Assembly (NCBI GenBank): GCA_029339505.1
Contig: JAQISU010000115.1
Coordinates: 5,856,501-5,920,500 of the forward strand
Reading direction: 5' to 3'
Source of the DNA: Unio delphinus
Lineage: Eukaryota; Mollusca; Bivalvia; Unionida; Unionidae
DNA: 64,000 nucleotides
Shown: in pieces, positions 1-10,795 of the stretch
Layout of the letters: each line of letters opens with the position of its first letter
Numbering within the stretch: position 1 is the stretch's first letter
The notes under the pieces: generated by a model
The model's database searches: none
What the model saw: the letters and a program-made list of their open reading frames with translations, nothing else
What the model was told of the DNA's origin: nothing
Translations under genes and position numbers: made by a program

Positions 1-954
1 TGTTTTCACAAAATACAGGTTTTAAGTATGAGATTAAATGTAATGTCATGCTTTGATTTCACTGTCTCCCTCACTGCTCTGATGTCCTGGTGTAGCAGCC
101 ATCTATGAAAAAGATGAACTAACTCTGCATGTTTTGCACACACATTCCAGGGACAAGAAAGCTGTGACTAATTGCATCTCACTGACATTTCTTCCAAGGG
201 AAATGTATCCACATGAAATGGATGGTACATTTATTTGGCAAGAAAAAGAAAGATAAACAATAGCCATGGGAAAGTATTGCATAATTAAAATGAGTCCCCT
301 CTCAACAATAACAACAACCCACCACATTTCTCCACATTATCTACTACTGTCACTAAATATTTTTGACAGCTTGCACTTTAGGCAAGGAAGAACCATGTTG
401 ATTTTGAGGTAAAAAGGTCAAAGGTTGAGCTCATTTTGATTGCAAGAATAAAAATGGTTTCTGCACCATAACAATTGTTCTACTTAATATACCAGGACCA
501 AATTGGTTAGTTTACACTTTGGGTAAGGAATAAGCCTTTTAATTTGGGGTTCAAAAAGTTACGGTCATAATCATTAATTAAAATGAGAAAAATTATTTCT
601 GCACAATGACTAAAGGTTTCAAACTTTATGGATAGCAGTAAATTAGAATCCTGTTGGTCTTTGGGTTCAAAGAAGAAAACTAGATTCCACACATTAACAT
701 TACTTATACAATATACCCCTAGACCAAGCTTTGTGGATGGCTTGCAAATCCATATTGGGATAAAGAGATCAAAGTTCAAGGTCACTGACTCAAAGAATAA
801 AAATGCTTTCTGAATGGTAACATTACTTCTGCATCACAGACCTGAACCAAGCACAGTGAATGGCTTGCACACTTGAGCACATTAATATTACTTCTACATT
901 ACAAAGCTAGAGGCAATCTTTGTGGCTGGCTTGCACAAAGTGTTATAAAAAAGC
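1..954. repeat. Degenerate ~110-bp repeats left of the retrotransposon
   Basis: Diverged copies of a unit of roughly 100-120 bp recur here. Phrases such as 'gaccaaactttg', 'tttctgcac' and 'gttcaaggtca' come back in the same order. The same phrases resume at 13474-14040, so the LTR retrotransposon landed inside this old repeat block. No exon or conserved coding was seen. Confidence 0.6.
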
Positions 955-1399
955 TGTGGTGGTCCGTAGTGTAAGGGGTGGGGTTTTTCCGAAATATTTA
1001 AATGAATTTTGAAAAAGTTCCCTTGACCAGTAATTAAAAAAAAAAAAAAAAAATGTTAAATTATTGATAATAGATTTATAGCTGTGAGCCCCCAGTCAGC
1101 AATGCCGACGGTTACATTATAAATAAACACGAAGATACAATTCAATTAATAACAATTTAATAAAATGTGAACTTTATACGATAAATATCAATCACTCGTC
1201 TCTCCCTTGACCAAGTGACGGCCTAGTTCATCACGTGATTTCTTTAGTGTGAGTATAATTTCCCCTGTCCTTGTGATCTACTCATCTAATTTTCTGTTAC
1301 ATGCTTCCTTCCGTCTTTCTCCTCCTTTCCTTTCCTCCTTTGACTCTTTGTCCCTCCTGTCTTCTCCACTTCCGTTCCACGTTCCTCCTGTCTATCTAC

Positions 1400-2534
1400 T
1401 AGAGCTGTACCGATGTCACTTTTTGCCGATTATGCCGATACCGCGTATAGCCGATTATCAAAATTGCCGATACCGATTATGAGACCGATTATTTGATTTT
1501 TCTTTGCAAACAGGAAAGTTTTGCGGCACAATAAATATGTTCTAATCACTATGTAAATTGAGGCAATGCTTTTGAGTTTATTGTCGACTTTCTATGAGCA
1601 AAGGTCGTCGGCTTGCTTTGACGACAACAAATACTCGTTATTGCTGCGGCAACATCAGATAATTGTAAAACATTGATATAAAATTGTTTTATTTGTTTAG
1701 TATATGTCGGTGCTTCAAAGGTACAGTAAAACCAGTTATGACTTATGAGAGACCGCCCCTTCTGCCAGATAGTGGCTTGGTGAAACACTAACAAAAGTAA
1801 TAAAAAATAATTTTAAAAAATCCGGAAATGATTCTCACTTACTAGTATTAAAGACAATGAGTTCGTTCACCCTCCAGGCATTACGGATTAACTGAAAGAC
1901 AGACGACGTACTCAAACCTACACTGAAGCCCTTTCAAACAATTTCTCACTGGGTCATAAGGACTCGGTGTTTTGTGAGTTTTCATAAAGATAAAGAAAAA
2001 ACACAAACCTCAAAATTGACTGTGTATACATGTATATCCATCATTACTCCCTTTGATGTTAATCTTACTGGCTATTCACATGACTTTGGCACTACAATGG
2101 CGGTTAGCGACATGTACTTTAGTCTGGTTTACTGCAGTTTACAAATGTTACCGGACGCTGGAGTTGAAAATTTCGCACAACTGGCAGCAAGATAAATTCT
2201 TTTTAAATACTTTATTAGAGCAATCTCTTTGTTACAAAAGATTAATTGATGGTTCGATGTGTTTATCTCGATATATGGTTATTCGACTATACAGTAGTGT
2301 TAGTTAATGAGCAACTTGTTTGCATACTGCATTTATCCCGAGCTCTAGTGTTACAAAGGATTAAGTTATGGTCAATCAAAACGCGACTGTATATACAACT
2401 TTTATCAGGAAAAATTGGTTATTTAAAAAAATTATTTGCATCGGCACCGATTATTTTTGCCGATACCCGATTATACCGATTGTGCTAATAATCGGCCCGA
2501 TTACGCGTACGGTCGATTAATCGGTACAGCTCTA
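1400..2534. mobile_element. hAT-like non-autonomous element in the 3' LTR
   Basis: The 15-bp terminal inverted repeats are perfect: TAGAGCTGTACCGAT at the left, its complement at the right. The target duplication CTATCTAC (1392-1399 and 2535-2542) is a perfect 8 bp, as hAT transposases make. The other LTR shows the empty site with one copy of this 8-mer. Subterminal CCGATTAT-like motifs are clustered at both ends. I see no transposase in the 1,135 bp. The terminal ~100 bp are nearly the same as those of the element at 19428-22058. Confidence 0.9.
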
Positions 2535-2875
2535 CTATCTACTCCAACTTATAATTTCCTTCTCTCCTCGTAGCTCCTTCTACTTCTCCTTCCTTCTGTC
2601 TCTCAATCCGAGACTATGACAAAACTTCTCAAGTCTGTCACCCAAAGCTTCCTGTGAAAAACCACAAGGCATTAGCATAGGGGTCATAAAATCTTACCTC
2701 ACACTAAATCAATAGTTAACCATCAGCTATGGCGGTACAGTTTTGGTCACGCATGTGCACACATCGAAATTACCACACATGCTTCTCTCAATTTACACAA
2801 TGGCGCAATAAAACGGTATCAGAAAATAATTCCGCAGACATCCATACACTGCGCCATATCAGTACATACACGCAG

Positions 2876-2878
<3 letters not shown>

Positions 2879-2932
<54 letters not shown>

Positions 2933-3420
2933 CACATAAAATATATCAGATATCACCGTATTATAATATTACTACGATTAGATGTCTGTCTGTATATTTT
3001 TTCCACAAGCGTGCCCAAATATCCAAATATTCCTATACTAATTTTACACACTGCAACCAGTCAATTTAACAATGGCAAAATCTATAATTACATAAACAAA
3101 TGTGCTACTCTACCATTATATAACCACACAGTGAATCATAATATGAATTCTTACAAATATCAACTCATCTTTTCAAAGATGCAACATATTAACTAGTGAA
3201 ATAATATGCAAACATATTAACTAACGAAATAATATGCAAACATATTAACTAACAAAATAATATGCAAACATATTAACTAACGAAATAATATGCAAACATA
3301 TTAACTAACGAAATAAGAAGCAACATATTATATCACAAAATAGATGTAGCAACGTATTAACATCATAATTTATTATTCGTACTACGATTCTAGTAATATA
3401 AATATAAAAATATATATATA
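2879..3420. repeat. (TA)n and ~30-bp minisatellite specific to one LTR
   Basis: A (TA)n run at about 2881-2928 is followed by unique AT-rich sequence. About five copies of a ~30-bp unit containing 'catattaactaac' and 'aataatatgcaaa' follow at 3185-3330. The other LTR has only a short TA-rich stretch at the matching place (12882-12922). Confidence 0.85.
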
Positions 3421-3969
3421 CGACAATCCTTCAGTCAAAATTGCAGTCGTATAAAACAGAGATCGAACACTATTTCACTGACCTTGAAGCTGTATATCTC
3501 TTAGATTCCCAGAATTTAAGATTTACGCGCCAATTCACGGCTGGCAAACGGAGTTCCAGTTCCTTAGTGGAAAACACTTCCAGTGGATTAGAACGAACTA
3601 ATTTAATTTCTATCGACATAAGATATTATTCTTGGTTTAAAACAAGGGCCCACCCATCTTGCATTCTGATTGGGTGGCGCTTGGACCCTGTCCAATCGTC
3701 GAATGGTCAATTCAAATCTACCTGTCTGTCTCGGAGAAACTGTAACTAACGTCCACCTACTCGTCGGCCACGCTACCTTTGATGTGGTCATAAGCTTCAC
3801 ACCTACGTGACATTTTTAACCACCCTTTGCTGCGTTTCTGCTCTCTCGACCCAACTAAGATCATCTTACATAAGGGGATTAGCTTTACCTTGGCCAATTT
3901 TACACTTCAAACACGTCGGTCAGAATTACCTTTTATACATGTACAAGTGGGTTGGGATAAATCGTGACA

Positions 3970-3981
3970 CCCCCACCCCAT
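3970..3981 (-). other. Polypurine tract next to the 3' LTR
   Basis: On the - strand the bases just before the 3' LTR are a G-rich purine tract (TGGGGTGGGGG, then TG and the LTR start TGTCACG). This is where plus-strand priming occurs in LTR retroelements, and the position supports the LTR boundary at 3969. Confidence 0.65.
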
Positions 3982-4112
3982 GCTTGAGAATAAAATCGGG
4001 ATTTTATTCCCTCAGAATCATTTCAAATGCAAAAGTATTACAACAAAATAAAGAACAAAATCATCTCAATGCTACACACTGAGTAAGAATATGAAAATAT
4101 GCACAGAATGAT

Positions 4113-4848
4113 CTATACCATTTCAGCGCTTTGGCTCATGAAATCTGCGCCTACGTTCTCAGATCCCTTCACATATCGGATCTGCATCTGGTACTGCTGT
4201 AAGAACAGTGACCATCGCATCAAGCATCCATTCGATAACTTCGCCTGTGCAAGATTAGGTGAGTGGTTGGTGGTCGGTCTCCAATATGAACTTCCGTCCA
4301 TACAAGTACCGCTCGAACCGTTTTATCCCGAACATGATTCCGAGACATTCCCTCTCCGATACGGAGTAGTTCTTCTCGGCAGCAGACAGCTTCTGACTGC
4401 CGTATGCGACAGGGAAAAGCGTCTTATCATGCTCCTGTAGTAGTACTGCTCCCAGTCCCGTGTCATGTGCGTCGGTGCGAAGAACAAAGTCTTTTTCCAG
4501 ATCCGGTAGATGGACAACTGTGTCGGATGTAAGTCTATCCTTCAGCTTTTGGAAAGCATGCTCACACGCATCTGTCCAAATAAACTTACTCGGGGTCCGT
4601 TTCTTGGTTAGGTCCGACAATGGCCCCGCAATCGCGCTGAAATTAGCCACATGCCTCCTGTAATACCCGGCCAATCCCAGGAATGACCTCACCTCCGTCT
4701 TCGTTGTAGGCCATGTGGCGTTTCTCAGCTGCTCCACCTTCGACTTCTCTGGGGACAGCGTGCTTGGCTCAGCGTATGTCCCAAATAGTCCAATGTCCTG
4801 AAACCAAGGTGACATTTGGAAAGGTGGGCTGTCAATCCCTCCTGACAT
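4113..4848 (-). pseudogene. Retrotransposon RNase H remnant
   Basis: The - strand reading from 4848 shows the RT thumb/connection and RNase H region of Ty3/gypsy pol. Motifs include 'SFLGLAGYYRR', 'FVLRTDAHDTGLGAVL' (first RNase H aspartate), 'SERECLGI' and 'ETDHQPLT'. At about 4255 the frame breaks with a stop and resumes one frame over as 'LSNGCLMRW' and 'YVKGSENVGADFMSQ', the usual end of this domain. A stop follows at 4113. No integrase zinc finger or DDE core is present between here and the LTR. RNase H removes the RNA template in reverse transcription; this copy is broken. Confidence 0.9.
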
Positions 4849-5519
4849 AGCTGCTCCAAAACGTCAGCTAACAGAGTAAGGTGTTCACCCCACGTCTCTG
4901 TAGCTAACAAGAGGTCATCCATGAAGTTGTGGACACCCGTATCGCGCAAGGGCTCCAACAACTTCCGCATCATCCCAGTAAAGATGCTGGGCGCGTTCTG
5001 TACCCCGAACGGCATGACCAACCATGGGTATGTCCCGTCGGGAGTAGCAAAAGCGAGCTTCGCTCTATCTTCCTTCCTTACCGGAATTTGCCAATACCCC
5101 TTGGACAAATCCAGCTTGGAGAAATATTTTGCTTTCGAGACAGAAGCGAAAATATGTTCTGGGTCGGGTAGCATTTCAACTTGAAATTCTGTCACCTGAT
5201 TCAGCTTCCGGTAGTCGACGCAAAATCGATGGGTGCCGTCCTTCTTCTGCACTAGGACTACTGGAGAGCTGTATGGAGAGTCGGCAGGTTCGATTACTCC
5301 CAGTGCAATCATCAGTTCGATCTCCTCCCTTACGACTTGTCGTTTTGCGTGGGGCAATGGGTAGGGTTTTCGCTGAACTGGTCGGTCATCCATCAGCTTT
5401 AAACCGAACTCGACAAGTGCCGTCCTCCCGGGTATTTCCGTAAGTACATCGGAATACCCGGCCAGCAAGGTCTCTATCTCTTCTAGCTGTACCGCAGTCA
5501 ACATGGGGTCACACTCCAC
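4725..5519 (-). pseudogene. Retrotransposon reverse transcriptase remnant
   Basis: An open stretch of about 264 codons covers most of a Ty3/gypsy reverse transcriptase. Motifs in order are 'IEPADSPYSSPVVLVQKKDG', 'RFCVDYRKLN', 'FSKLDLSKGYWQIPV', 'MPFGVQNAPSIF' and the catalytic 'FMDDLLLA'. The last has F in place of the more usual Y before xDD, which some gypsy lineages share. The domain leaves frame near 4770 after 'YLGHTLS', and the connection continues in the next frame (4848 downward). The frame also differs from the protease upstream (5603-6169). It is a remnant of the RNA/DNA-templated polymerase of the element. Confidence 0.95.
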
Positions 5520-5602
5520 GTCCGAGGGTGTCTCAGCCCTCGCTAATGGACAGCTCGGGACAGTGTTGGTACTTTCCTTATCGCCTTTGGTGTCCTCTGT
5601 GA

Positions 5603-6300
5603 CTATCGTGGCGACAACAAAATCTTTGGCGGTCTCTCTCTCTCTTTCTCTGTTCCTGCTACAGCGTGGTTGTGCAACTGCACCAGAGTTACGTCTTCCT
5701 GTTGCAACTTCCTCAACTCGGCTGGAAGAACATTACTCACCGGTGTCGCTGTAACTTGGATCGGCTTCGCTTTCGGCTGTCGGCTCTTGGACCTGGTCTC
5801 CACAGCACTCACTGGCATCGGTGTGCAGGTTTCGGGGTTCGGCTGGGGTAGCACATAACGGCATCCCAGTATGACGTCATGTGATAGTCCATCCAAGCAC
5901 ACAGCTTCAATTTTCCCCTTCACATATGGTGAATCGAGGTCGATGACAGCCACTGAGAATGAGTCACGTGCGCTGTTCGCGTACTGAACTTCAATTACCT
6001 CCCCTGTATAATCCTCAGGCTTGACGTATTTCTTGTCGACAAGTGCTGGGACGCTACACCCAGTGTCATACAAGATGGTGGCACCTTCTCCGTTGACAGT
6101 TGCGGCTGCAAGATTTGTTGGTTTGCAACTCGCCTCCGGCACGCACTCCTTTCTAGCAACGGCATTCACCTGGGTCTGCCTGCCCTTGGGACAGTCCCTG
6201 GCAAAATGCCCCAGGCGCTTGCAGTTGAAACACGTTGGCGGCCCTCGCCGACCTGCAAGTCCCGGTTTTGTGGAGGAGGCCTGTCCAGGTCAATGGGTGG
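5603..6300 (-). pseudogene. Retrotransposon CCHC zinc knuckle and aspartic protease remnant
   Basis: Reading the - strand, a CCHC knuckle 'CFNCKRLGHFARDC' lies at about 6190-6235. It is the RNA-binding nucleocapsid motif (C-x2-C-x4-H-x4-C). The same frame continues into a retropepsin-like domain with the active-site motif 'LYDTGCSVPALV', where C replaces the usual A or S after DTG, and the later 'DVILGCRYV' strand. The frame ends at 5603, out of register with RT. A serine/lysine-rich linker lies between protease and the stop. Gag core upstream is in another frame; the break is between about 6300 and 6400. Confidence 0.88.
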
Positions 6301-6399
6301 CATCCCTACCTGTAGATCCTCCTCCGACCCTCCCGTCGCCCTGATGGTTACGGAAGCCAGCTCCACCTCAACCACCCGACGCGATTCAGTGGGTCGGGG

Positions 6400-6950
6400 T
6401 CAGTTTGCACCCCCGGAACCTCCACTCTTCGAGTGCGCCTGCTCGTATCGCTCCGCGATGCTAGCGATCTCTTCGAGCGACTGGTGTTCTTTCTCTGCTA
6501 GAAAGACTGTCGATTCGCGACGGTAAGTACTCAGGACATGTTCCTTGAGTATAATCTCGCGCAGCCCGTCGTATGTTCGTTCGACTTCAGCCATCTTCAT
6601 CCACTTCTCAAACAAACCTCGCACACGGTTGTGGAATTGAGAGTGGGTTTCAGTTACCTTTTTCATCGAGACCCGAAAAAGTTTCCGGTACGTCTCGGCG
6701 GTCAGCCAATAGTGGCAAAGAAGGGCCTTCTTGAGCGCATTATAGTCGTCAGCATTGTCTGCAGCTAAGACGTGGTAGACTTCCCGAGCTGCACCTTGCA
6801 AAAAGGCTGAGACATTAATCCCCAATGTTGTTCAGGAACCTAATGAGCGTGGTCAAGTTTCTCAAACTGCACGAGAAAATCGTCGATAGCCTCCTTCCTA
6901 TCGTTGAAACGTGGCATGTTTATCTGGACCATCCGGTGGTCGATAAAAGG
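6400..6950 (-). pseudogene. Retrotransposon gag core remnant
   Basis: The - strand from 6825 reads a helical gag core, including 'AFLQGAAREVYHVL', 'ALLCHYWLTAETYRKLFR', 'RVRGLFEKWM' and 'ILKEHVLSTYR', as in gag of many animal gypsy elements. The region just upstream (about 6843-6917) holds 'MPRFNDRKEAIDDFLVQFEK' in the frame of the N-terminal part, ending at a stop, so there is a frame break near 6840. The open stretch ends at 6400 in a GGSGG-type linker. Assignment to gag rests on position and composition; capsid sequences diverge quickly. Confidence 0.8.
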
Positions 6951-7295
6951 TCATCCGGTCCCTCCGGAATTCGTACTGGCGTCGTCCCGGTCGTTAGCCC
7001 TGGCTTCTAACCTCACCCTTTCCATGTCAAGAGTGTGAGTGAGTTCTCTTTCCTTTGTGGCCGCTGATATCCTGGCCAGCACCAGCTCTCTGTCCGCTGC
7101 TTCCTTGGCCAACGCTTTTTCCGCTGCTATCTTTGCCATCTCCAGCTCTCTCTGGGTTTCTCTGTCCGCTGCTTTTTCCGCCTTCCATTCTTTGATCCGT
7201 TCTTCAATGAATGTTGCCAGGTGATCTCCCTCATATCCGAGATCTTCCGACCCCATGGCACGGTACTCCTTGATCATTTGCCTTTCAGTAGCCAT
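6951..7295 (-). pseudogene. Retrotransposon gag N-terminal region
   Basis: The first in-frame ATG of the internal region is at 7295 ('MATERQMIKEYR'). The product is highly charged and alanine-rich, with an E/K/R/A heptad-like stretch predicted to form a coiled coil. It reaches a TGA at 6951-6953, and coding resemblance continues in the same frame after it. An in-frame TTG 14 codons upstream is open but ATG is the better start. It lies about 300 bp inside the primer-binding site, the expected place for gag. Confidence 0.75.
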
Positions 7296-7593
7296 TATTA
7301 TGCTAATAGAAAGTGATACCTTGTCTCTTAATAGCAATGCACAGATATAACAAGTTTCTAGTTAAATACTTACCTGCCGACAGCAACTAATTTCGTTCAG
7401 GTAAGATATTTGTTCGATATCTGCTTCACAAGTACTGCAATTAACGAAAGATCTACAAAGCATGCAAATATCAAATATACAACAAAAGAAGAGAAAATCA
7501 TAAAAGTTCAAAATACACAGGATGGAAAATATCTCACACTGTTCACTAATAATCCTACAAATAACTTTAGGTCATAAAATAATATATATCTAA

Positions 7594-7617
7594 TTCAAAT
7601 CCCGGACGAAGCGCCCA
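7594..7617 (-). other. Primer-binding site, resembling tRNA-Pro 3' end
   Basis: One base inside the 5' LTR, the - strand starts TGGGCGCTTCGTCCGGG. The complement reads like a tRNA 3' end with T-loop TTCAAAT, then CCCGGACGA and a terminal CCA. From memory of animal tRNAs, the best match is tRNA-Pro, with a few differences in the acceptor stem. It is the site where the tRNA would prime minus-strand synthesis. Confidence 0.7.
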
Positions 7618-7784
7618 CTGTGGCAATCCGTAGTCTAGGGGTGGGGTTCTTCTGAAATATTTAAATGAATTTTGAGGAAGTTCCCCTGACCCGTAATTTT
7701 TTAAAAAAAAAAAAAAATGTTAAATTATTGATAGTAGATTTATAGCTGTGAGCCCCCAGTCAGCAATGCCGACTCCCCTATGAA

Positions 7785-8110
7785 ACGATCATGAACAATT
7801 GATGAACCGTTCTTGAACGGTTCATGATCTGGGTTCATGAACTGTTCATGAAAGTTCATCAACGGGTTCATGAACTATTCATGAACGTGCATGAACTGAA
7901 AACGGGCAATTCATGAAACTACAAGTTCATGAACTGTTCATGAACTTAAATTTGACAAAATGTTCTTGAACAGTTCATGACCTTAATTTTGACATGTTCT
8001 TGAACAGTTCATGACCAGTTCATGAACTTAAATTTGACAAAATGTTCTTGAACAGTTCATGACCAGTTCATGAACTTAAATTCCACAAAATGTTCCTGAA
8101 TAGTTCCTGA
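7785..8110. repeat. GTTCATGAAC palindrome cluster, left end
   Basis: About fifteen perfect or near-perfect copies of TTCATGAAC/GTTCATGAAC, or the half-variant TTCTTGAAC, lie in 330 bp. Part is organised as a ~50-60-bp direct repeat ('ttgaacagttcatgacc', 'aaatttgacaaaatg'). The pattern is mirrored at the right end (10600-10795), as expected of subterminal transposase-binding repeats. Confidence 0.85.
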
Positions 8111-8253
8111 AATATTGACAAATGAAGGTTTAATCAGAATGATAATAATCTCTTCCGGGTGGCTCTTAGGGTTTCAAATAGCCAAAAATGCACGAGTTAG
8201 TTTGAAAAGCATTTATTCTACCAAGATTAACAAAGAACATCTAAACCAGCAGT

Positions 8254-8702
8254 TTATTCTCCTTTTTTGGATTCCCTTCTGAGCACTTTCTGAATGTTCT
8301 GGAATTTTTCTACAAATGTTTTCCTAGAACTAATTGGACATTTATAACGAAACACCTGTTCTAGCATGGCAAGCTTTGTCTGATTCAGGAGGTCTTGCGG
8401 TGTCACCAGACTTGATTGACTTTTTGCCAGAAAGTGACATGTTAACCAACTCATTCGTAGAAAATGCCTTCAAGGCCAACACCTTGATTATTTTCATTTC
8501 ACTCGATGATTGTAAATTGTCTACCTCAGACTTCAAACATTCCAACTCATTGGGTTCTTTGTTAGGGTCACTAGACTCTTTGTCATTACTTGAAGATTGT
8601 TCAATCTTGGAAATTCAATCTTCCAGCTTTCTCACTTTCTTTCTCAATTGTCCTACTTCGTCCTCCAGTTCTTTCAGTTTTCTGTCCGACCTGCGAAAAA
8701 AA
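8254..8702 (-). pseudogene. BEN-domain exon, frameshifted
   Basis: A possible acceptor (cgcag) precedes 8698 on the - strand. The reading then gives a charged coiled coil ('KLKELEDEVGQLRKKV') with an in-frame TGA, an acidic linker, and a BEN domain: 'LALKAFSTNELVNMSLSGKK', then after a frame change near 8390 'LNQTKLAMLEQVFRYKCP' and 'FVEKFQNIQKVLRRE'. BEN domains (about 90 residues) bind DNA or mediate contacts in chromatin proteins. The 'F...EL...SLSGKK' and 'L...KL..L...' spacing is the family signature. The stop at 8254-8256 overlaps an AATAAA. The stop and the frame change mean the copy is broken. How this exon joins the upstream exon (9931-10093) is unresolved: their phases do not fit directly, so another exon may lie between. 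Confidence 0.75.
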
Positions 8703-9930
8703 TATTGTGTATTAGCACAAACTCAAAAATTCCGTCATAATTAAATAGTTTTTCAGAAAAGATTCATAATGTCTGCATTTGAATTATAAATCTTGAAATC
8801 TTATAAATCTTGAAAGGCATAATATCATTAGCATGCTAAACATATATAATACCTAAAATTTATGGCTAATTTAGAAGTCATTCCCCAAGCTGAAACTAGT
8901 TTTGTGTGGATTTAAGACTTTTTATGTAAAGTTATTTTATTTTTTAAAAATCTCCTGATTCAATGCCGTTAACGTTTTGACCCCAAATCAACAGGCTTCA
9001 GTCAATGCCATCTGCAATTGTCTTTCAACAAGAAATCGAAATGTTATTGGATGGGCTAAGACACAACCATAACATGCCCGGCACCATCACCATATTCTGA
9101 GTATATGAAAATAAGAAAAAGAAACACAAAAAAATTGTTCCAAAGATCAACCGATAAAATGCTTGAAGATATATCATTATTCCTCACTGAAGTTCCTGTC
9201 CACTAGTAAAATAGTTAGGTTGACCATATTAATGCAAGCCAGGAGCCAAATTCCTGATAATTTAAATGTTTCATTATGATTCATTCAAAGGAGTTTCCTT
9301 TGAAGATTTTCAAACAAATTTACGGGACAAGGGATTCAGTTTGTTCAGTTCATGTTGTTATTTTCACTGTACAATTGTGATCAAACTTGAAATTATTTCA
9401 TCCCATAAAATATAATATAAAAATCTATATCAACTTAATCATGAACTTAAGAGAATTTAGTCACTGGTTTCAGCAATATTACCTTTCAATTGTAGCTTAT
9501 TAGCGGCAAGTATCGTAACAGGAGTTAGGTTTCAGCCATAGAATGGAACAAATTTGTTGTTAACACGAAATAGCTTTGTGGACACTATGCATACAATTTT
9601 TTTTAAAATAACAATTCTTATTTATATTACCCAAAAAACCGGTTCATTTCGTGTTGTCACAAATTTTAGTCGCATTTTATTGATAAAACGTCTGACTCGT
9701 GATATTGTTTTAAAAGCCTATTGCAAACGTTTTGACGCTACATGTGGGGTACTACTTCCAGTTGTAAACAATTTGATACATCAACAAGGCTTTAAAAAAA
9801 AATTGAATTATTTACAAATCCAAAAGATCGGATTAGAGCAACAGTTATTTTGCGAAACCGAAAATCTCTCTGAGTTTGGATGTAACACAGAACAATAAAA
9901 TACCCGTAGAACATAACCAAATCTACTCAC
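8703..9930 (-). other. Presumed intron of the BEN-domain gene
   Basis: AT-rich, no recognisable domain on either strand. A + strand open stretch at 9554-9898 (114 codons) shows no familiar motif and is probably chance. A small missing exon of the BEN gene could lie here. Confidence 0.45.
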
Positions 9931-10093
9931 TGGACTTTTGGATGATTCTAGCAGGATACACTTTCCCGCCAAACCTTGCATGTACCAAGTTATTCTCTTT
10001 GTAGTCTTCGTAATCTCTTCTAGGGGCTTCTATAGACTTCAAAGAGATGATACTGAACAGATTCTCCCCTGTCCATTCGACGAGAGTCCACAT
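9931..10093 (-). CDS. First coding exon of the BEN-domain gene
   Basis: The - strand ATG at 10093 opens a 54-codon reading ending at a good donor (GTGAGT on the - strand, + positions 9925-9930). Recognisable phrases are 'MWTLVEWTGENLFSIISLKS', 'EAPRRDYEDY' and 'VHARFGGKVYPARII'. They resemble the small beta-rich N-terminal module that precedes BEN domains in many invertebrate proteins. I state that from memory of such proteins, and it needs a search. No stops or frame changes are seen in this exon, unlike the BEN exon. It ends in phase 1. The open frame extends upstream without an ATG. Confidence 0.6.
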
Positions 10094-10207
10094 GTTTTGT
10101 TTGGGGTTTTTCTTATTGTAATCCTTCAGTAAGATGTTCGATGCTCTTCGTTCACACGCTCTTTTGATTCTGCGAGTTCAAGAAGACTCAGCTGCTGAAA
10201 CCGCGCG

Positions 10208-10217
10208 CTTTTATTAA
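10208..10217 (-). promoter_or_regulatory. TATA-like motif upstream of the BEN-domain gene
   Basis: The - strand reads TTAATAAAAG followed by a GCGCGCGG stretch, about 115-125 bp before the ATG at 10093. The local GC content is higher than in the surroundings. Position and sequence fit a core promoter, but this is unproven. Confidence 0.35.
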
Positions 10218-10296
10218 CCAACCAAATCGCGTCTTTTTTCGCTAGCATCCAATCAGGATAACCGTTGTTTTACACATTTAATCAGTTGGAGGCAAG

Positions 10297-10413
10297 ATGG
10301 CAACGAGTCTTGGACCCGGAAGTCGAATGAGTATGCAATTGTTAATAACGGCAATGGAAGAAAACGCTTTGAATGCGCAAAGATACATGTACTATGTATG
10401 TTTTGTTAATTGA
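10297..10413 (+). other. Short divergent ORF, possible first exon
   Basis: The ATG in context GGCAAGATGG opens 38 codons ('MATSLGPGSRMSMQLL', 'AMEENALNAQRYMYY') before TGA. A possible donor GTATGT follows TAC TAT. It points away from the BEN gene, with about 200 bp between the two ATGs, so the GC-richer zone could drive transcription both ways. No family recognised. Only about 200 bp remain before the right terminal repeats, so any downstream exons have been lost. Confidence 0.35.
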
Positions 10414-10599
10414 CTCAACAGAAGGTATTTGAAAAATCTTGTAATTTAAAACTACCTCAGAGTATCAGAATAAAAATCTCAAGTTTAATTTTGTTAATGT
10501 TTAATTTATGAAACAAATCTTGTAAAGAAGTGTATGGTGTATTTTCAGGAATATAATGGTATTGACAATTGTCCTAAACAGTTTCAATACATTATCAAA

Positions 10600-10795
10600 G
10601 TTGTTCATTAAATTTCTTGAATTGTTCTTGAACAAAGAACTCACATAACTTAGTTATAATGGTTCATAAAAATTCATCATTGTGTTCATGAACTTCAAAA
10701 TTGTGTTTCATCAAAGTTCTTGAAGTATTCATGAACTTAGTTCATGAACCTTCATGAATAGTTCATGATTATTCATGAAGTCATGAACTTTTTTT
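10600..10795. repeat. GTTCATGAAC palindrome cluster, right end
   Basis: Repeated TTCATGAAC, TTCATAAAA and TTCTTGAAC variants run up to the terminal inverted repeat and mirror the left-end cluster. Confidence 0.8.

Larger units (their letters stand above)
955..3969 (-). repeat. 3' LTR of the retrotransposon, split by a hAT-like element
   Basis: On the + strand it runs from TGTGG at 955 to CGTGACA at 3969. It matches the other LTR over 955-1399, 2535-2880 and 3420-3969. Without the hAT insertion it is about 1.88 kb, roughly 0.5 kb longer than the other LTR because of a (TA)n and minisatellite block at 2879-3420. Short ORFs near 3441-3749 recur in the other LTR only because the LTRs are copies of each other. 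Confidence 0.9.

Noticed and set aside
3441..3749. A conserved 102-codon ORF found twice (also 12945-13253)
   Set aside because: It lies in the LTRs, which are copies of one another, so conservation is expected. No known domain.
9554..9898. 114-codon + strand ORF in the BEN element as transposase
   Set aside because: No catalytic motif or family resemblance; AT-rich open stretch, more likely intron of the - strand gene.
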